NCBI GenBank assembly: GCA_039961675.1
Contig: JABRWC010000043.1
Coordinates: 1 to 64,000 of the forward strand
Direction: 5' to 3'
DNA from: JABRWC01 sp039961675
GTDB taxonomy: Bacteria; Planctomycetota; Phycisphaerae; UBA1845; Fen-1342
Length of the DNA: 64,000 nucleotides
Under the pieces are notes generated by a model, which worked only from the letters and a program-made list of their open reading frames with translations, ran no database searches and was not told the DNA's origin. The translations under genes and the position numbers were made by a program. Position 1 is the first letter of the stretch. Each line of letters begins with the position of its first letter. Below are positions 32,182 to 41,157 of this stretch, in pieces.

Positions 32182-32601
32182 CTACGGACGGTTCGGCGCC
32201 GACTCCACGCTTCTTCCCGCCGACCCCGCGCGGCGTCGTTCGAGATGGTGCGTCATAATCAATACGATGACGATGCCCGTCACGTTCGCGAGCCAATCGA
32301 GCAAGGCGGTTTGACGGCCCACGAACTGTTGCGTGAGCTCGTCCAGCGACGCGTAGGCGACGAGCACGATCGCGGCTTTCCAGCGCAGCCCCGCGCCGGT
32401 AGGCGCCTTCCACGACTGCCGAAAGCGCAGCCCCAGGAACGCGAGTCCGCCGAACGCCAACAGATGCAGCCACTTGTCCTGGTAGGGGATCGCGCCGGGA
32501 ATCTGCGGCCGCGGCAGGTGCGTCATCAGCGCCAGGAAAATCCAGTACGCAGGGAAGATGCGCAGATACCAGTGACGCCAGGCTTGCGGGGAGATGGCCA
32601 T
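32182..32601 (-). CDS. VanZ-like family membrane protein
   Basis: 139 residues with about four hydrophobic segments. The family features are the N-terminal YWIFLALMTHLPRPQIPGA, KWLHLLAFGGLAFLG with the conserved His of the second helix, and DELTQQFVGRQTALLDWLAN. VanZ relatives are small membrane proteins of mostly unknown role. It begins 11 nt after the parA stop and ends 42 nt before the nadA start, so the three genes are likely co-transcribed though their roles are unrelated. Confidence 0.87.
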   Translation of the reverse strand: MAISPQAWRHWYLRIFPAYWIFLALMTHLPRPQIPGAIPYQDKWLHLLAFGGLAFLGLRFRQSWKAPTGAGLRWKAAIVLVAYASLDELTQQFVGRQTALLDWLANVTGIVIVLIMTHHLERRRAGSAGRSVESAPNRP

Positions 32602-32612
32602 GTGACCGCACG

Positions 32613-33572
32613 CTACGGCGGGGACGGCGACTCGCCGGCGGCCGCGGCGGGTTCGGCCGGCGCCGATTCAGGCCTCGCGGCGGCGGTGGAAGCCGAATCG
32701 GTCGCTGCGATCGCGCGGGCTGCTTCGGGAATCAACGGTGCCGCGTAGGCGTCGGCCGTCGCCGCCGCAACGATGCCGTCTTGCGGCGCGCCGTCCGACG
32801 TCAGTTCGGCGGCGAGGGCGGCGTAGTCCTCGGCGCCGTGGCTGCCCGGGGCATAGGTGAAGATCGACTGGCCGAAGCTCGGGCATTCCGCAAGCTTGAT
32901 GTTGCGGCGGATGAGCGTGCGGAAGACGCGCGCTCCGGACCACGGCTGCTCCGGCGTGGCGGCAGCCAGGAATCCTCGCACATCGTCGATGACCTCCTGC
33001 GCCAGCCGCGTGCCGCGCTCGTACATGCACATGAGCACGCCCAGCACGCGTAGTTCGGGATTGATGTGCGAGCGAACTAGCGTGATCGTCTCCAGCAGCC
33101 GGCCCAGCCCCTGAAGCGCCAGGAAATGCGGCTGAAGCGGGATGATCACCTCGCCGACGCAGGCCAGCGCGTTGACGGTCAGCAGCCCCAGCGAGGGCGA
33201 GCAGTCGACCACGAGCACGTCGAAGTTCTCGCGGTGCGGCGAGATCGCTCGCAGCAGGCAGCGCTCGCGTTCCGGCGTGCTCACCAGCTCGACTTCCGCG
33301 CCGACCAGGTGGATGTTCGACGGAACAACAGTCAGTCGCTGGTCCGCGAAACGCGCCGCCTCCGCCAGCGGCGCGCCGCGGACCAGCACGTCGTACACCG
33401 TGATCTCGCCATCGGCGGGCTGCAATCCGAGGTGGAGGCTGGCGTGGGACTGTGGATCGAGATCAACCAGAAGCACGCGGCGGCCGACGCGGGACAACGC
33501 CGCGGCCACGTTCACGGCGCTGGTGGTTTTGCCGACGCCGCCTTTCTGGTTGATGAACGCGATCGACCGCAT
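32613..33572 (-). CDS. ParA/Soj-family partitioning ATPase
   Basis: 319 residues from the ATG at 33572; the longer frame upstream is Arg-rich and unsupported. The deviant Walker A is KGGVGKTT in MRSIAFINQKGGVGKTTSAV, with LLVDLDPQSHASLHLG and DVLVVDCSPSLGLLTVNALA following, matching chromosomal Soj/ParA. The C-terminal ~50 residues are an Ala/Pro/Glu-rich extension. ParA forms an ATP-dependent gradient on the nucleoid to move ParB-bound DNA or other cargo. No parB or parS is evident nearby, so it may be an orphan MinD/ParA-type positioning ATPase instead. Confidence 0.92.
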   Translation of the reverse strand: MRSIAFINQKGGVGKTTSAVNVAAALSRVGRRVLLVDLDPQSHASLHLGLQPADGEITVYDVLVRGAPLAEAARFADQRLTVVPSNIHLVGAEVELVSTPERERCLLRAISPHRENFDVLVVDCSPSLGLLTVNALACVGEVIIPLQPHFLALQGLGRLLETITLVRSHINPELRVLGVLMCMYERGTRLAQEVIDDVRGFLAAATPEQPWSGARVFRTLIRRNIKLAECPSFGQSIFTYAPGSHGAEDYAALAAELTSDGAPQDGIVAAATADAYAAPLIPEAARAIAATDSASTAAARPESAPAEPAAAAGESPSPP

Positions 33573-33772
33573 GACGTGAGTATAGCGAAGCCGCAAGTCC
33601 GCAACGATTGGCGCGCATCGGCTGGCGCTGCGCGACGCATGGAGCACCGGATTCTGCGGGCGGGTGGCTCTTTCAACGGCTGGCACCAGGTCTCGGAGCT
33701 GAGGTCGCTCGAGTTTCGAGGCCGGCCGGCCCGACATTCTAGGTGAAGCGCCGCATGAATACCGAAACGGGC

Positions 33773-34414
33773 CTAGCGTGACAAGTACGCCAGCGTAACG
33801 AACCAGGCCGTTACGGCCAGCGCCACGCAGCCCCAGACCTTCCAGCGCCAGCGCTCGTACGAATGCCGCGCGGCCGAATCTCGAAGCGCCTCGCAGCGCG
33901 GCGAAACGTCGGGGTGATCGGCCGTGGTCACACTTGCCGCCGGTGCGCCGGATGGCGCCGGCGGCGATGCCGAGGACAGAGCGCTCCGAATCGCCTCGTC
34001 TTCACCCGGACGCCAGCGGCTGATTGTGTCCCAGGCCGTGTCGCTCCAGCCGCCGCGGATTCCCGGAATCACGCGCGCCGCGTCGAACGCGACGCGCGAC
34101 GCGGGCGTTCCGCGCTGAAGCACGATCTCGGCGACGCGCGAGCGGAGGACGCGGTTCTCTATGGCCGCGGTTGCTACGCGGACCGCGGCGGACCGCGATT
34201 CGAGGCCCGCATGCGCGACCCGCACGCCTCCGTCCAGACGTACAAACAGCACGCGGTACGTGGCCGAGTCCCGAGGGAGGCGCTCGGCGCTCGGTTCAAG
34301 CGATTCGTTCGGCATTGTGGCGCCGATCCGTGGGGCGCCGTTCGTGCGCCTCCGGGGATCCGTCCGCTCACGCACCAGGGGCCGCATCGTGATTTGCTGC
34401 CGGTTGCGCATCAT
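33773..34414 (-). CDS. Hypothetical protein with C-terminal membrane anchor
   Basis: 213 residues from the ATG at 34414; ATG 34411 (AAGG 5 nt upstream) and ATG 34315 are alternatives. No family recognised. Residues ~50-100 (ATYRVLFVRLDGGVRVAHAG) could be a small alpha/beta domain; the middle has DTAWDTISRWRPGEDEAIRS; and the last ~25 residues are a single hydrophobic helix (VWGCVALAVTAWFVTLAYL) with a short tail. This would make it a tail-anchored cytoplasmic protein. It lies 65 nt downstream of serS on the same strand. Confidence 0.5.
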   Translation of the reverse strand: MMRNRQQITMRPLVRERTDPRRRTNGAPRIGATMPNESLEPSAERLPRDSATYRVLFVRLDGGVRVAHAGLESRSAAVRVATAAIENRVLRSRVAEIVLQRGTPASRVAFDAARVIPGIRGGWSDTAWDTISRWRPGEDEAIRSALSSASPPAPSGAPAASVTTADHPDVSPRCEALRDSAARHSYERWRWKVWGCVALAVTAWFVTLAYLSR

Positions 34415-34479
34415 GCCTTGGATCGTTCTTCAACCCGCGACTTCTCAAGCGCTCGGCAAGATGCCGCGCTCCTGGGGCG

Positions 34480-35793
34480 TCATCGTTTCTCGATCCGCTC
34501 CATGCCGTTCATGTAAGGTCGCAGGCGCGCCGGCACCGTCACGCTGCCGTCGGGATTCTGGTAGTTCTCCAGCAGCGGGATCAGGATGCGAGGCGATGCG
34601 ACCAGAGTGCTGTTGAGCGTGAAGCACACTTGCGGCTTGCCCGCCTCGTCGCGGGTCCGAATCCCGAGCCGGCGGGCCTGGAAGTCGTGATAGGCGCTGG
34701 CGGAGTGCGTTTCGCCGTACGCGTCGCGGCCGGGCATCCAGGTCTCCACGTCGAACTGCCGCACCTTGGCCTGTCCCATGTCGCCCGTGCAGACCTCGAT
34801 GACGCGGTAGGGCAGTTCCAGCGCCTGGAGGAGGCGCTCCGCGTTCTCCAGGATCACGCGGTGCCAGAAGCGCGACTCCTCGCGGTCCGGGCGACAGATG
34901 ACCACCTGCTCCAGTTTGTCGAAGAAATGAATCCGGTAAAGACCGCGCGTGTCCTTGCCCGCGGCGCCCGATTCGCGCCGGAAGCACGTGCTTCGGGCGG
35001 CGTAGAGCTTCGGCAGGGCGTCCGCGTCCAGAATCTCGTCCATGTGCAGACCGGTCACGGGGACTTCGGACGTTCCCACCAGGCATTGCTGGTCGCGCTC
35101 GCACAGGTAGACCTCGTCACGGTGCAGCGGGAAGAAGCCCGTCCCTTCCATGAGCTTCTCGAGGACCAGCACCGGCACGGTGAGCGGCGTGAATCGCAGC
35201 GGCGTGCCGGGGCGGCCCGGCGGTTCCCAGCTTTCCGACAGCAGCAGGTCCCACGCCAACCGCAGTACGGCCTCGTGCAGCATCGCACCCGCGCCGGTCA
35301 GCACGTAGTTGCGGCTGCCGGCGAGCTTCACGCCGCGCTCCAGGTCTACCAGCCCGAGCGTACTGGAAAGCTCAACGTGGTCCTTGAACGCGTGGAAGTC
35401 CGCCTTGAACCGCGGCTGACCTACGCGGCGGACCTCGACGTTGTGCGAGGGGTCGGGGCCGACCGGCGACTCGGGGTCGGGAATTTGCGGGACGAGCAGC
35501 ATGAGCTGCCGCAGCTCCTCGTCGGCCTTCGTGCGCTCTTCTTCGAGCTGGCGGGCGCGCGCCTTGACTTCCCCGAGCTGCGCGCCGAGCGCCGAGCGCT
35601 CCTGCGGCGACGCCTTGGCCATCTTCTCGCCGGCCAGCTTCTGCTGGTGGCGGAGCTCGTTGAATTCGGTCTCGAGCTCACGCCGACGCCGATCGACCGC
35701 CAGCAGTTGATCCACGTCAACGTGCATTCCCTTGTCGCGCGCGGCCTTTCGCACGATGTCCGGGCTTTCGCGAATCAGGCGAATATCGATCAT
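34480..35793 (-). CDS. serS: Seryl-tRNA synthetase
   Basis: 437 residues from the ATG at 35793, with GAGG upstream. SerRS charges tRNA-Ser. The N-terminal tRNA-binding coiled coil spans residues ~30-110 (start MIDIRLIRESPDIVRKAARD). Class II motifs: TSEVPVTGLH, motif 2 CFRRESGAAGKDTRGLYRIH with FFDKLEQV, and motif 3 with the Arg in LVASPRILIPLLENYQ. Motif 3 reads NSTLVASPR rather than the commoner NGSxLAxxR, a known variant in some phyla. It is followed by a hypothetical gene on the same strand. Confidence 0.96.
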   Translation of the reverse strand: MIDIRLIRESPDIVRKAARDKGMHVDVDQLLAVDRRRRELETEFNELRHQQKLAGEKMAKASPQERSALGAQLGEVKARARQLEEERTKADEELRQLMLLVPQIPDPESPVGPDPSHNVEVRRVGQPRFKADFHAFKDHVELSSTLGLVDLERGVKLAGSRNYVLTGAGAMLHEAVLRLAWDLLLSESWEPPGRPGTPLRFTPLTVPVLVLEKLMEGTGFFPLHRDEVYLCERDQQCLVGTSEVPVTGLHMDEILDADALPKLYAARSTCFRRESGAAGKDTRGLYRIHFFDKLEQVVICRPDREESRFWHRVILENAERLLQALELPYRVIEVCTGDMGQAKVRQFDVETWMPGRDAYGETHSASAYHDFQARRLGIRTRDEAGKPQVCFTLNSTLVASPRILIPLLENYQNPDGSVTVPARLRPYMNGMERIEKR

Positions 35794-36016
35794 GGCGTTC
35801 CTCGTCAGGCGATCGCGGCGGCGATTCGGGCGTTTACCGTCCCGCTTGGTTCGCGGCGCTGAATGGAATCGGGTCGGCGCTGCCACTCTTCCAACGGGCG
35901 CCGTTACAGCGCGCCGCGGTCCGGACCGCGCAAGGCGGGCATTATAGAGCCGCTGCGCCGGGTCGATAGCGGGATGCCGCTCGCGTGCTTGGGCCGGCCC
36001 AATCCGCGACGGCGTG

Positions 36017-39000
36017 CTACAAGCCCGTGCCGAAACTCGTCAGCAGGGCGGAGAGGTCGGCCAGGTCGACGCAACCGCTGCCGTCGATGTCGGCCGCAGG
36101 GTCGAACTCGGGTGCGCCGACGCAGAGACCAAACGACGTGAGCAACTGCGACAGGTCGGCGAGATCCACGTCGCCGTCATTGTCCACGTCGCCGGGAATC
36201 GCACAGCCGCCGCCGCTCAAGACCACGTACGAAACCGATAGGATCGCCGGCTGCCCGGATGCGAAATTGCGGATGCAGCGCCACTGATCGGGCGGCGTGG
36301 CGCCCGGATCGAGTACGAACCCGATCGCGTTGCCTTCGGCCCAGTCCGCGCGGTCCACGATCTCCTGAACCAGCGCCGCGACTTCCGGCGAGGTGTACGG
36401 CTGGCCTGCGGCGAACGGGGGGAAGTTCCACGCGGCGGTCGCGGTCGAGAGCGGCGCCCAATCCGTCAGCGGCGTCGGATCGCCCGCGGCGAACGCCGGC
36501 GCGGAAGCCACGTCATACGCGCGGATTGTGGCGGACGGGCTGCCCGCCTGGTCGGCCGTGGCGACAACGTCGATCGTCGCCGAAGCGATCGACGCGCCGC
36601 GCGGGACCGGCAATGGGAACTCCAGCCCTACCTGATACTGTCCGCCGCCATCGGCGCCGCAGCACAGGCCGAACTGGTCGTATAAGTTCGCGTACGCCTG
36701 TCCGACCGGCGTGTACCAGTCCGCGTTCCGGTTGTTCGCAGGAACCGCGACGTTCACTTCAGTCGTGCCCTGCACGGAATATGTGGCGGTCAGGTCCAGC
36801 CCGCTTTCGGGCACCGTGAACGAATGCACGCGCGCTTCGCCGTCCGACCAGCACTCGAACGTGTACGTGCTGCCGCCGAGAACGTATGTGGTCTGTGCCT
36901 CGACCGAATGCTGGAAGCCGGGGATGGACTCGACGGTGCCCGGCGTCGCCAGCGGGTCGCCGTCGAGGAATATCGGTATGCCGCTCGGAGCCGTGTCGAA
37001 GCTCAGCGGCGCGATGACCGGGAACACGGCGCGTGTCGCCGAGCCGGCCAGTCCGTCTGAATCCGTCACGGTTAGCTGAATCTCGTAGTAGGTGTCGGCC
37101 GGACTATGGCCGGAGCTGGGCACCTGGAAACTGCCTCCCGTCACGCCGGTCAGCGGCCCGAGGAACGGGTGCACGTGGTCGTTGTGGACGAGCACGACCG
37201 ACCACGAGAACGCAGACGGCGGCAGCGGGCCGTCGTCTGGATCGGACGCAATGCCGGAGAACGCGATCACGTCGCCGGCGCGGTACGTCGTACCGGCCGG
37301 TGGCTGATCGATGCTGGCGGTTGGCGGGTTTCCGACCATGATCGGGATCGGCGCGGCCGAATCCTGAGCTGCGCCGTCGCTGACCGTGAGCGTCGCGACA
37401 TACATGCCGCGCTCCGAGTAAACGTGCTGGGGGTTCGGCAGCGTTGAGCCGTTGTTGTCGCCAAAGTCCCAGTCGTAGCTCAACGCCTGCGGAGCGCCAT
37501 CGGGGTCGAACGATCCCGCGCTGCTGAACTGCACCGTCAGCGGTTCGACGCCCTGCGTGGGGATCGCCGCCGCGACCGCGACCGGCGGTACGTTGCCTGC
37601 GCCGGCGTACGCGATTCGATGAACGCCGGGCGCGTCCGGGTCGCCGCTCCACGCCACGCCGATCGTCACGTAGTAGAGCGCGCCGTCCGGTCCCACTTCC
37701 ATGTCCACGATCGTGCCCGCCTCCGGCGCGGTGAGAAAGACCGGGTCGGCGATCACGCCGCCGCTGCCGTCGAAGACCAGCCGGCGAATCCAGCGGTTCG
37801 CGTAGTCTCCCACAAACAGGTTTCCCTGGTATGCCGCCGGAAACGCCGCGCCGTGATAGACCGGCCCGGCGGTTATGGACGCCTGAAACACGCCGGCGGC
37901 ATATTCGGGATCGTTATGCTGGTAGGACCAGAGCGGGTACGTGTAGGCGGAGCAGTCCGAAACGAAGCACTGCGGCCCCTCCTGGTTCGGCCAGCCGTAG
38001 TTCGCGCCCGCCACGCCGACGTTCAGCTCCTCCGACGAATCGTCGTTGTTGCCGCCCACGTTGCCGATCAGCATGCGTCCGGTCGCGCTGTCGAAGACCC
38101 AGCGGAACGGGTTGCGCAGCCCGATTGCCCAGAGCGCTGGCCGCGCGCCGGGTACGCCGAGGAAGGGATTGTCCGGCGGGATCGTGCCGTCCGGCCGAAC
38201 GCGCAGCATCTTCCCGTGCTCGCTCGCCAGCGACTGCGCGCTGGCGCTGTCGAACTGGTCGCCTGTGGCGATATAGAGATTGCCGTCCGGTCCGAAGTGG
38301 ATCGTGCCGCCGTGGTGATAGTCGGCAGCCAGCGCCGGGTTCTGCCACACCACGAACTCGGACGCGAGGCTGGCGCTGTTGCCGACGACGGTAAACCGGC
38401 CGACGCGATTGCGCGGCTCGTTCGTTGTGTAGTAGCAGTACAGGTAGCCGTTGGTCGCGAAGTCCGGGTCGATCGCCATGCCCACCAGGCCGCGCTCGCC
38501 GTTGAGCGTATTGGCCGGAATGTCGATCAGCGGCGCGGCTAGAAGCTGACCATCCTGGTGGATGCGAATGGTCCCGTCGCGCTCGCCGACCAGGAGCCGC
38601 CCGTCGGGCGCGAATTCGATCACCGTCGGCTCCATCAGCCCGGTCGCGATGATCGTGCTGCGGACGAATCCTGGCGGAAGCGGCCCGTCGCTGACGGGGG
38701 CGACATTCGCCGCGTCCACGCTCTGTGCGACCCATTCGCCGTTTCCAGGAACGCCGGCGACCAGCAGTCCGTCCGGCGATCCGGCGCCGCTGTCGTCGGC
38801 GAGCGCCGTGCCGCTTCCGGCCTCGAACCGATAGTAACCCACGAGTCCCGGGGTGCCCGGCGCGACCACGCGGTCGAAACGCGAGAGGATTTGCGACTGC
38901 GACAGGGCGACGTTCCAGACGCGGAACTCGTCGAGGAATCCGTTGAAGGAGGGATAGGCCGGGCCCGCGTCGTGCTTCTCCGCGGCCAAGACAATGTACG

Positions 39001-39637
39001 GCCCCCACGGCGTGGCCTGATCGGGTACGCCGGAGTCCGGGTAGCTGAGGTCGGCGCTGGTCACGCCTGTCGAGCCGGCGTAGTCGAGATTCCCGTCGAC
39101 ATAGATGCGGAGCTGCCCGGCCGCGGCGTCGCGCACGCAGGCCACGTGATGCCAGGCGTCGTCGAGCACGCTCACGTCGCCCTCGATCGTGTTCTCTACG
39201 GCGCCGCCCGCGTCGCCGCGTCCGACGCCAAAGCGCACGAATCCGCCGGCGATGCTGACGCCCCAGTCGCGCTCGGAGCCACCAAAGATGTCGCGATCGA
39301 CGATGATGTTGCCGGTGATCCAGCGAAGGTCGAAACTCTCGTTATCGCCGCCGCTGTTGGCGGAGGTGTTGTTCGCCAGGCTGCCGCGGAGCCAGAGTTC
39401 GATCGAGAAGTCGCCGGCGCCGACGTCGCAAGGCGCGCTGGCGTCGGGTCCGGGGGCGTTGTCGTCGATCGGGATTCGGACGCGGTCCTGCTGCCCGATT
39501 CCGGTGCCGTGGAAGCGCAGCGCGAACTGGGATGCCTGGGCGAGCGCGACGCGCGCTCCCGCGCCGACGATGACGACCACGAGAATCCAACCGCCGCGAA
39601 GTCCGCGGCGCTTGATCTTGTGCTGAGGTGAATTCAT
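36017..39637 (-). CDS. Large secreted LamG / PQQ-type sugar dehydrogenase / PKD / DNRLRE / dockerin protein
   Basis: 1206 residues from the ATG at 39637; a basic N-region and hydrophobic core (WILVVVIVGAGARVALAQ) form the signal peptide. Domains: LamG/concanavalin-like ~20-230 (YIVLAAEKHDAGPAYPSFNG, LDEFRVWNVALS); glucose/sorbosone dehydrogenase beta-propeller ~265-610 (TVIEFAPDGRLLVGERDGTI, HHGGTIHFGPDGNLYIATGD, GLRNPFRWVFD); PKD ~640-730 (YDWDFGDNNGS); a second beta domain; a DNRLRE-like domain ~950-1130; and a C-terminal dockerin pair (DVDNDGDVDLADLSQLLTSF and DIDGSGCVDLADLSALLTSF). It likely oxidises or binds sugars outside the cell while attached through the dockerin-like end. Confidence 0.88.
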   Translation of the reverse strand: MNSPQHKIKRRGLRGGWILVVVIVGAGARVALAQASQFALRFHGTGIGQQDRVRIPIDDNAPGPDASAPCDVGAGDFSIELWLRGSLANNTSANSGGDNESFDLRWITGNIIVDRDIFGGSERDWGVSIAGGFVRFGVGRGDAGGAVENTIEGDVSVLDDAWHHVACVRDAAAGQLRIYVDGNLDYAGSTGVTSADLSYPDSGVPDQATPWGPYIVLAAEKHDAGPAYPSFNGFLDEFRVWNVALSQSQILSRFDRVVAPGTPGLVGYYRFEAGSGTALADDSGAGSPDGLLVAGVPGNGEWVAQSVDAANVAPVSDGPLPPGFVRSTIIATGLMEPTVIEFAPDGRLLVGERDGTIRIHQDGQLLAAPLIDIPANTLNGERGLVGMAIDPDFATNGYLYCYYTTNEPRNRVGRFTVVGNSASLASEFVVWQNPALAADYHHGGTIHFGPDGNLYIATGDQFDSASAQSLASEHGKMLRVRPDGTIPPDNPFLGVPGARPALWAIGLRNPFRWVFDSATGRMLIGNVGGNNDDSSEELNVGVAGANYGWPNQEGPQCFVSDCSAYTYPLWSYQHNDPEYAAGVFQASITAGPVYHGAAFPAAYQGNLFVGDYANRWIRRLVFDGSGGVIADPVFLTAPEAGTIVDMEVGPDGALYYVTIGVAWSGDPDAPGVHRIAYAGAGNVPPVAVAAAIPTQGVEPLTVQFSSAGSFDPDGAPQALSYDWDFGDNNGSTLPNPQHVYSERGMYVATLTVSDGAAQDSAAPIPIMVGNPPTASIDQPPAGTTYRAGDVIAFSGIASDPDDGPLPPSAFSWSVVLVHNDHVHPFLGPLTGVTGGSFQVPSSGHSPADTYYEIQLTVTDSDGLAGSATRAVFPVIAPLSFDTAPSGIPIFLDGDPLATPGTVESIPGFQHSVEAQTTYVLGGSTYTFECWSDGEARVHSFTVPESGLDLTATYSVQGTTEVNVAVPANNRNADWYTPVGQAYANLYDQFGLCCGADGGGQYQVGLEFPLPVPRGASIASATIDVVATADQAGSPSATIRAYDVASAPAFAAGDPTPLTDWAPLSTATAAWNFPPFAAGQPYTSPEVAALVQEIVDRADWAEGNAIGFVLDPGATPPDQWRCIRNFASGQPAILSVSYVVLSGGGCAIPGDVDNDGDVDLADLSQLLTSFGLCVGAPEFDPAADIDGSGCVDLADLSALLTSFGTGL

Positions 39638-39829
39638 CTCGGCATTCCTCACTCGACAGCGCGGAAACAAGTCCGTCGCGGCCCGAACCGGTCCGGGTTC
39701 CCGATGAATCGAATATAGCCGTTCAACCGGCTGAGACTCCAGACGCAGATCACCCCTGCGCGACGTGCGAAAAGGACCGCGGCGCCGAAGTGATTTGACG
39801 ATCGCCCGCCGCCTGAAGACGATCCGGCC

Positions 39830-41044
39830 ATGCGCACCCGCTTCGTCGTCGGCTGCATGTCGGGCACCAGCATCGACGCCGTCGACGCGGCGTGCATGCG
39901 AATCGATGGCGACGGCCTGGACATGCGCGCCGCATGCCTGGCGTTTTCATCACGCCCGCTCGGCGAGATCGCCGAGCCGTTGCGCGCACTCGCGGAACAG
40001 CGCCCGATGACCGCGGGGCAGCTCGCCTCTCTGCTGCATGGGTTCTCCCGCCGGCACGTGGAGGCCGTCCACGCGGTGCTGACGGCGGCCGGTCGACCGC
40101 GCGCAGACCTGATCGCCGTTCACGGGCAGACCGTGTTTCACCGCCCGCCCCTGTCGATGCAGCTCGTCGTGCCCACATTGATCGCGCACGAGTTCGCGTG
40201 CGAAGTCGCATTCGACCTGCGCGCCGCGGACCTCGCCGCCGGCGGACAGGGCGCGCCGATCACGCCGCTGGCGGATTACGTGCTCTATCGAAGCGCGGCA
40301 GAAGGGCGCGTCATGCTCAACTTGGGCGGCTTCTGCAACTACACCTGGCTGCCGGCGTGCGGCACTTCCGTCGGGAAAGACGAGAGGCGCGCGGGCGCGG
40401 GTCCGGTCGACGCGTTTCGCGCAACACGCGCGGAGGCCCTGGACCGCGTGCGCGCCGGCGACATCTGCATCTGCAACCAGCTTCTCGATGCGCTGGCGCG
40501 GCGGCTGCTCCGGGCGCCGTACGACGAGGCCGGGCGGACCGCGGCCCGCGGACAGTCCGTGGCGGGGCTGGAGCGCGAGCTCACCGAGCGGCTCATCGCC
40601 CAGGCACGCGCCGAGCGATCACTCGGGACCGGCGACGAGCTGAGCAACTGGATTGACCGGGCCTGCGCCGGTGCGTTCCGGCCCGCGGACGTGCTGCGCT
40701 CGGCGTGCTGTGCGATCTCGGCCGCGGTCGCTGACCGGCTGATCGCCGATGCCCGTGCGTTCCCGGAGACGCCACGCGCCGGCGATGCGTTGCGGCGCGT
40801 CCTTGTCGCCGGCGGTGGCGTGCGGAACCGGACGTTGCTGGGCGAGCTCCGGGCGCGGTTGCCGTGGCCGGTCGAAGCCGCCGACGCGTATGGGCCGGAC
40901 GCCACGGCGCGCGAAGCCGCGGCGATGGCGGTGCTCGCGGCCCTCGCACAAGACGACGTCCCGATCACGCTCAGCCAGGTCACGCGGCGCGGCGAGTCGA
41001 GGCTTGCGGCCGGCGCGTGGATTCGACCGCGTCGCAGCGGATGA
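39830..41044 (+). CDS. anmK: Anhydro-N-acetylmuramic acid kinase
   Basis: 404 residues. AnmK opens and phosphorylates 1,6-anhydro-MurNAc to MurNAc-6-phosphate during peptidoglycan recycling. The N-terminal GCMSGTSIDAVDAACMRIDG, LIAVHGQTVFHRP, FDLRAADLAAGGQGAPITPL, VMLNLGGFCNYTW and the C-terminal VLVAGGGVRNRTLLGEL segments match the family. Members usually have ~370-390 residues; the slightly longer length comes from a basic insert after the LNLGG motif. It is one of few hints here of peptidoglycan turnover in this lineage. Confidence 0.92.
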   Translation: MRTRFVVGCMSGTSIDAVDAACMRIDGDGLDMRAACLAFSSRPLGEIAEPLRALAEQRPMTAGQLASLLHGFSRRHVEAVHAVLTAAGRPRADLIAVHGQTVFHRPPLSMQLVVPTLIAHEFACEVAFDLRAADLAAGGQGAPITPLADYVLYRSAAEGRVMLNLGGFCNYTWLPACGTSVGKDERRAGAGPVDAFRATRAEALDRVRAGDICICNQLLDALARRLLRAPYDEAGRTAARGQSVAGLERELTERLIAQARAERSLGTGDELSNWIDRACAGAFRPADVLRSACCAISAAVADRLIADARAFPETPRAGDALRRVLVAGGGVRNRTLLGELRARLPWPVEAADAYGPDATAREAAAMAVLAALAQDDVPITLSQVTRRGESRLAAGAWIRPRRSG

Positions 41045-41157
41045 CACACATTTCATGCGGTTCGGGGATTGGGGTGCCGGCGAGAGATCGAGCGTCGCCG
41101 GAGGTCGGCGTCGAGGTGCGACCGTTACGTCCATGCCCCAGCGGGCGACGACCCGCG

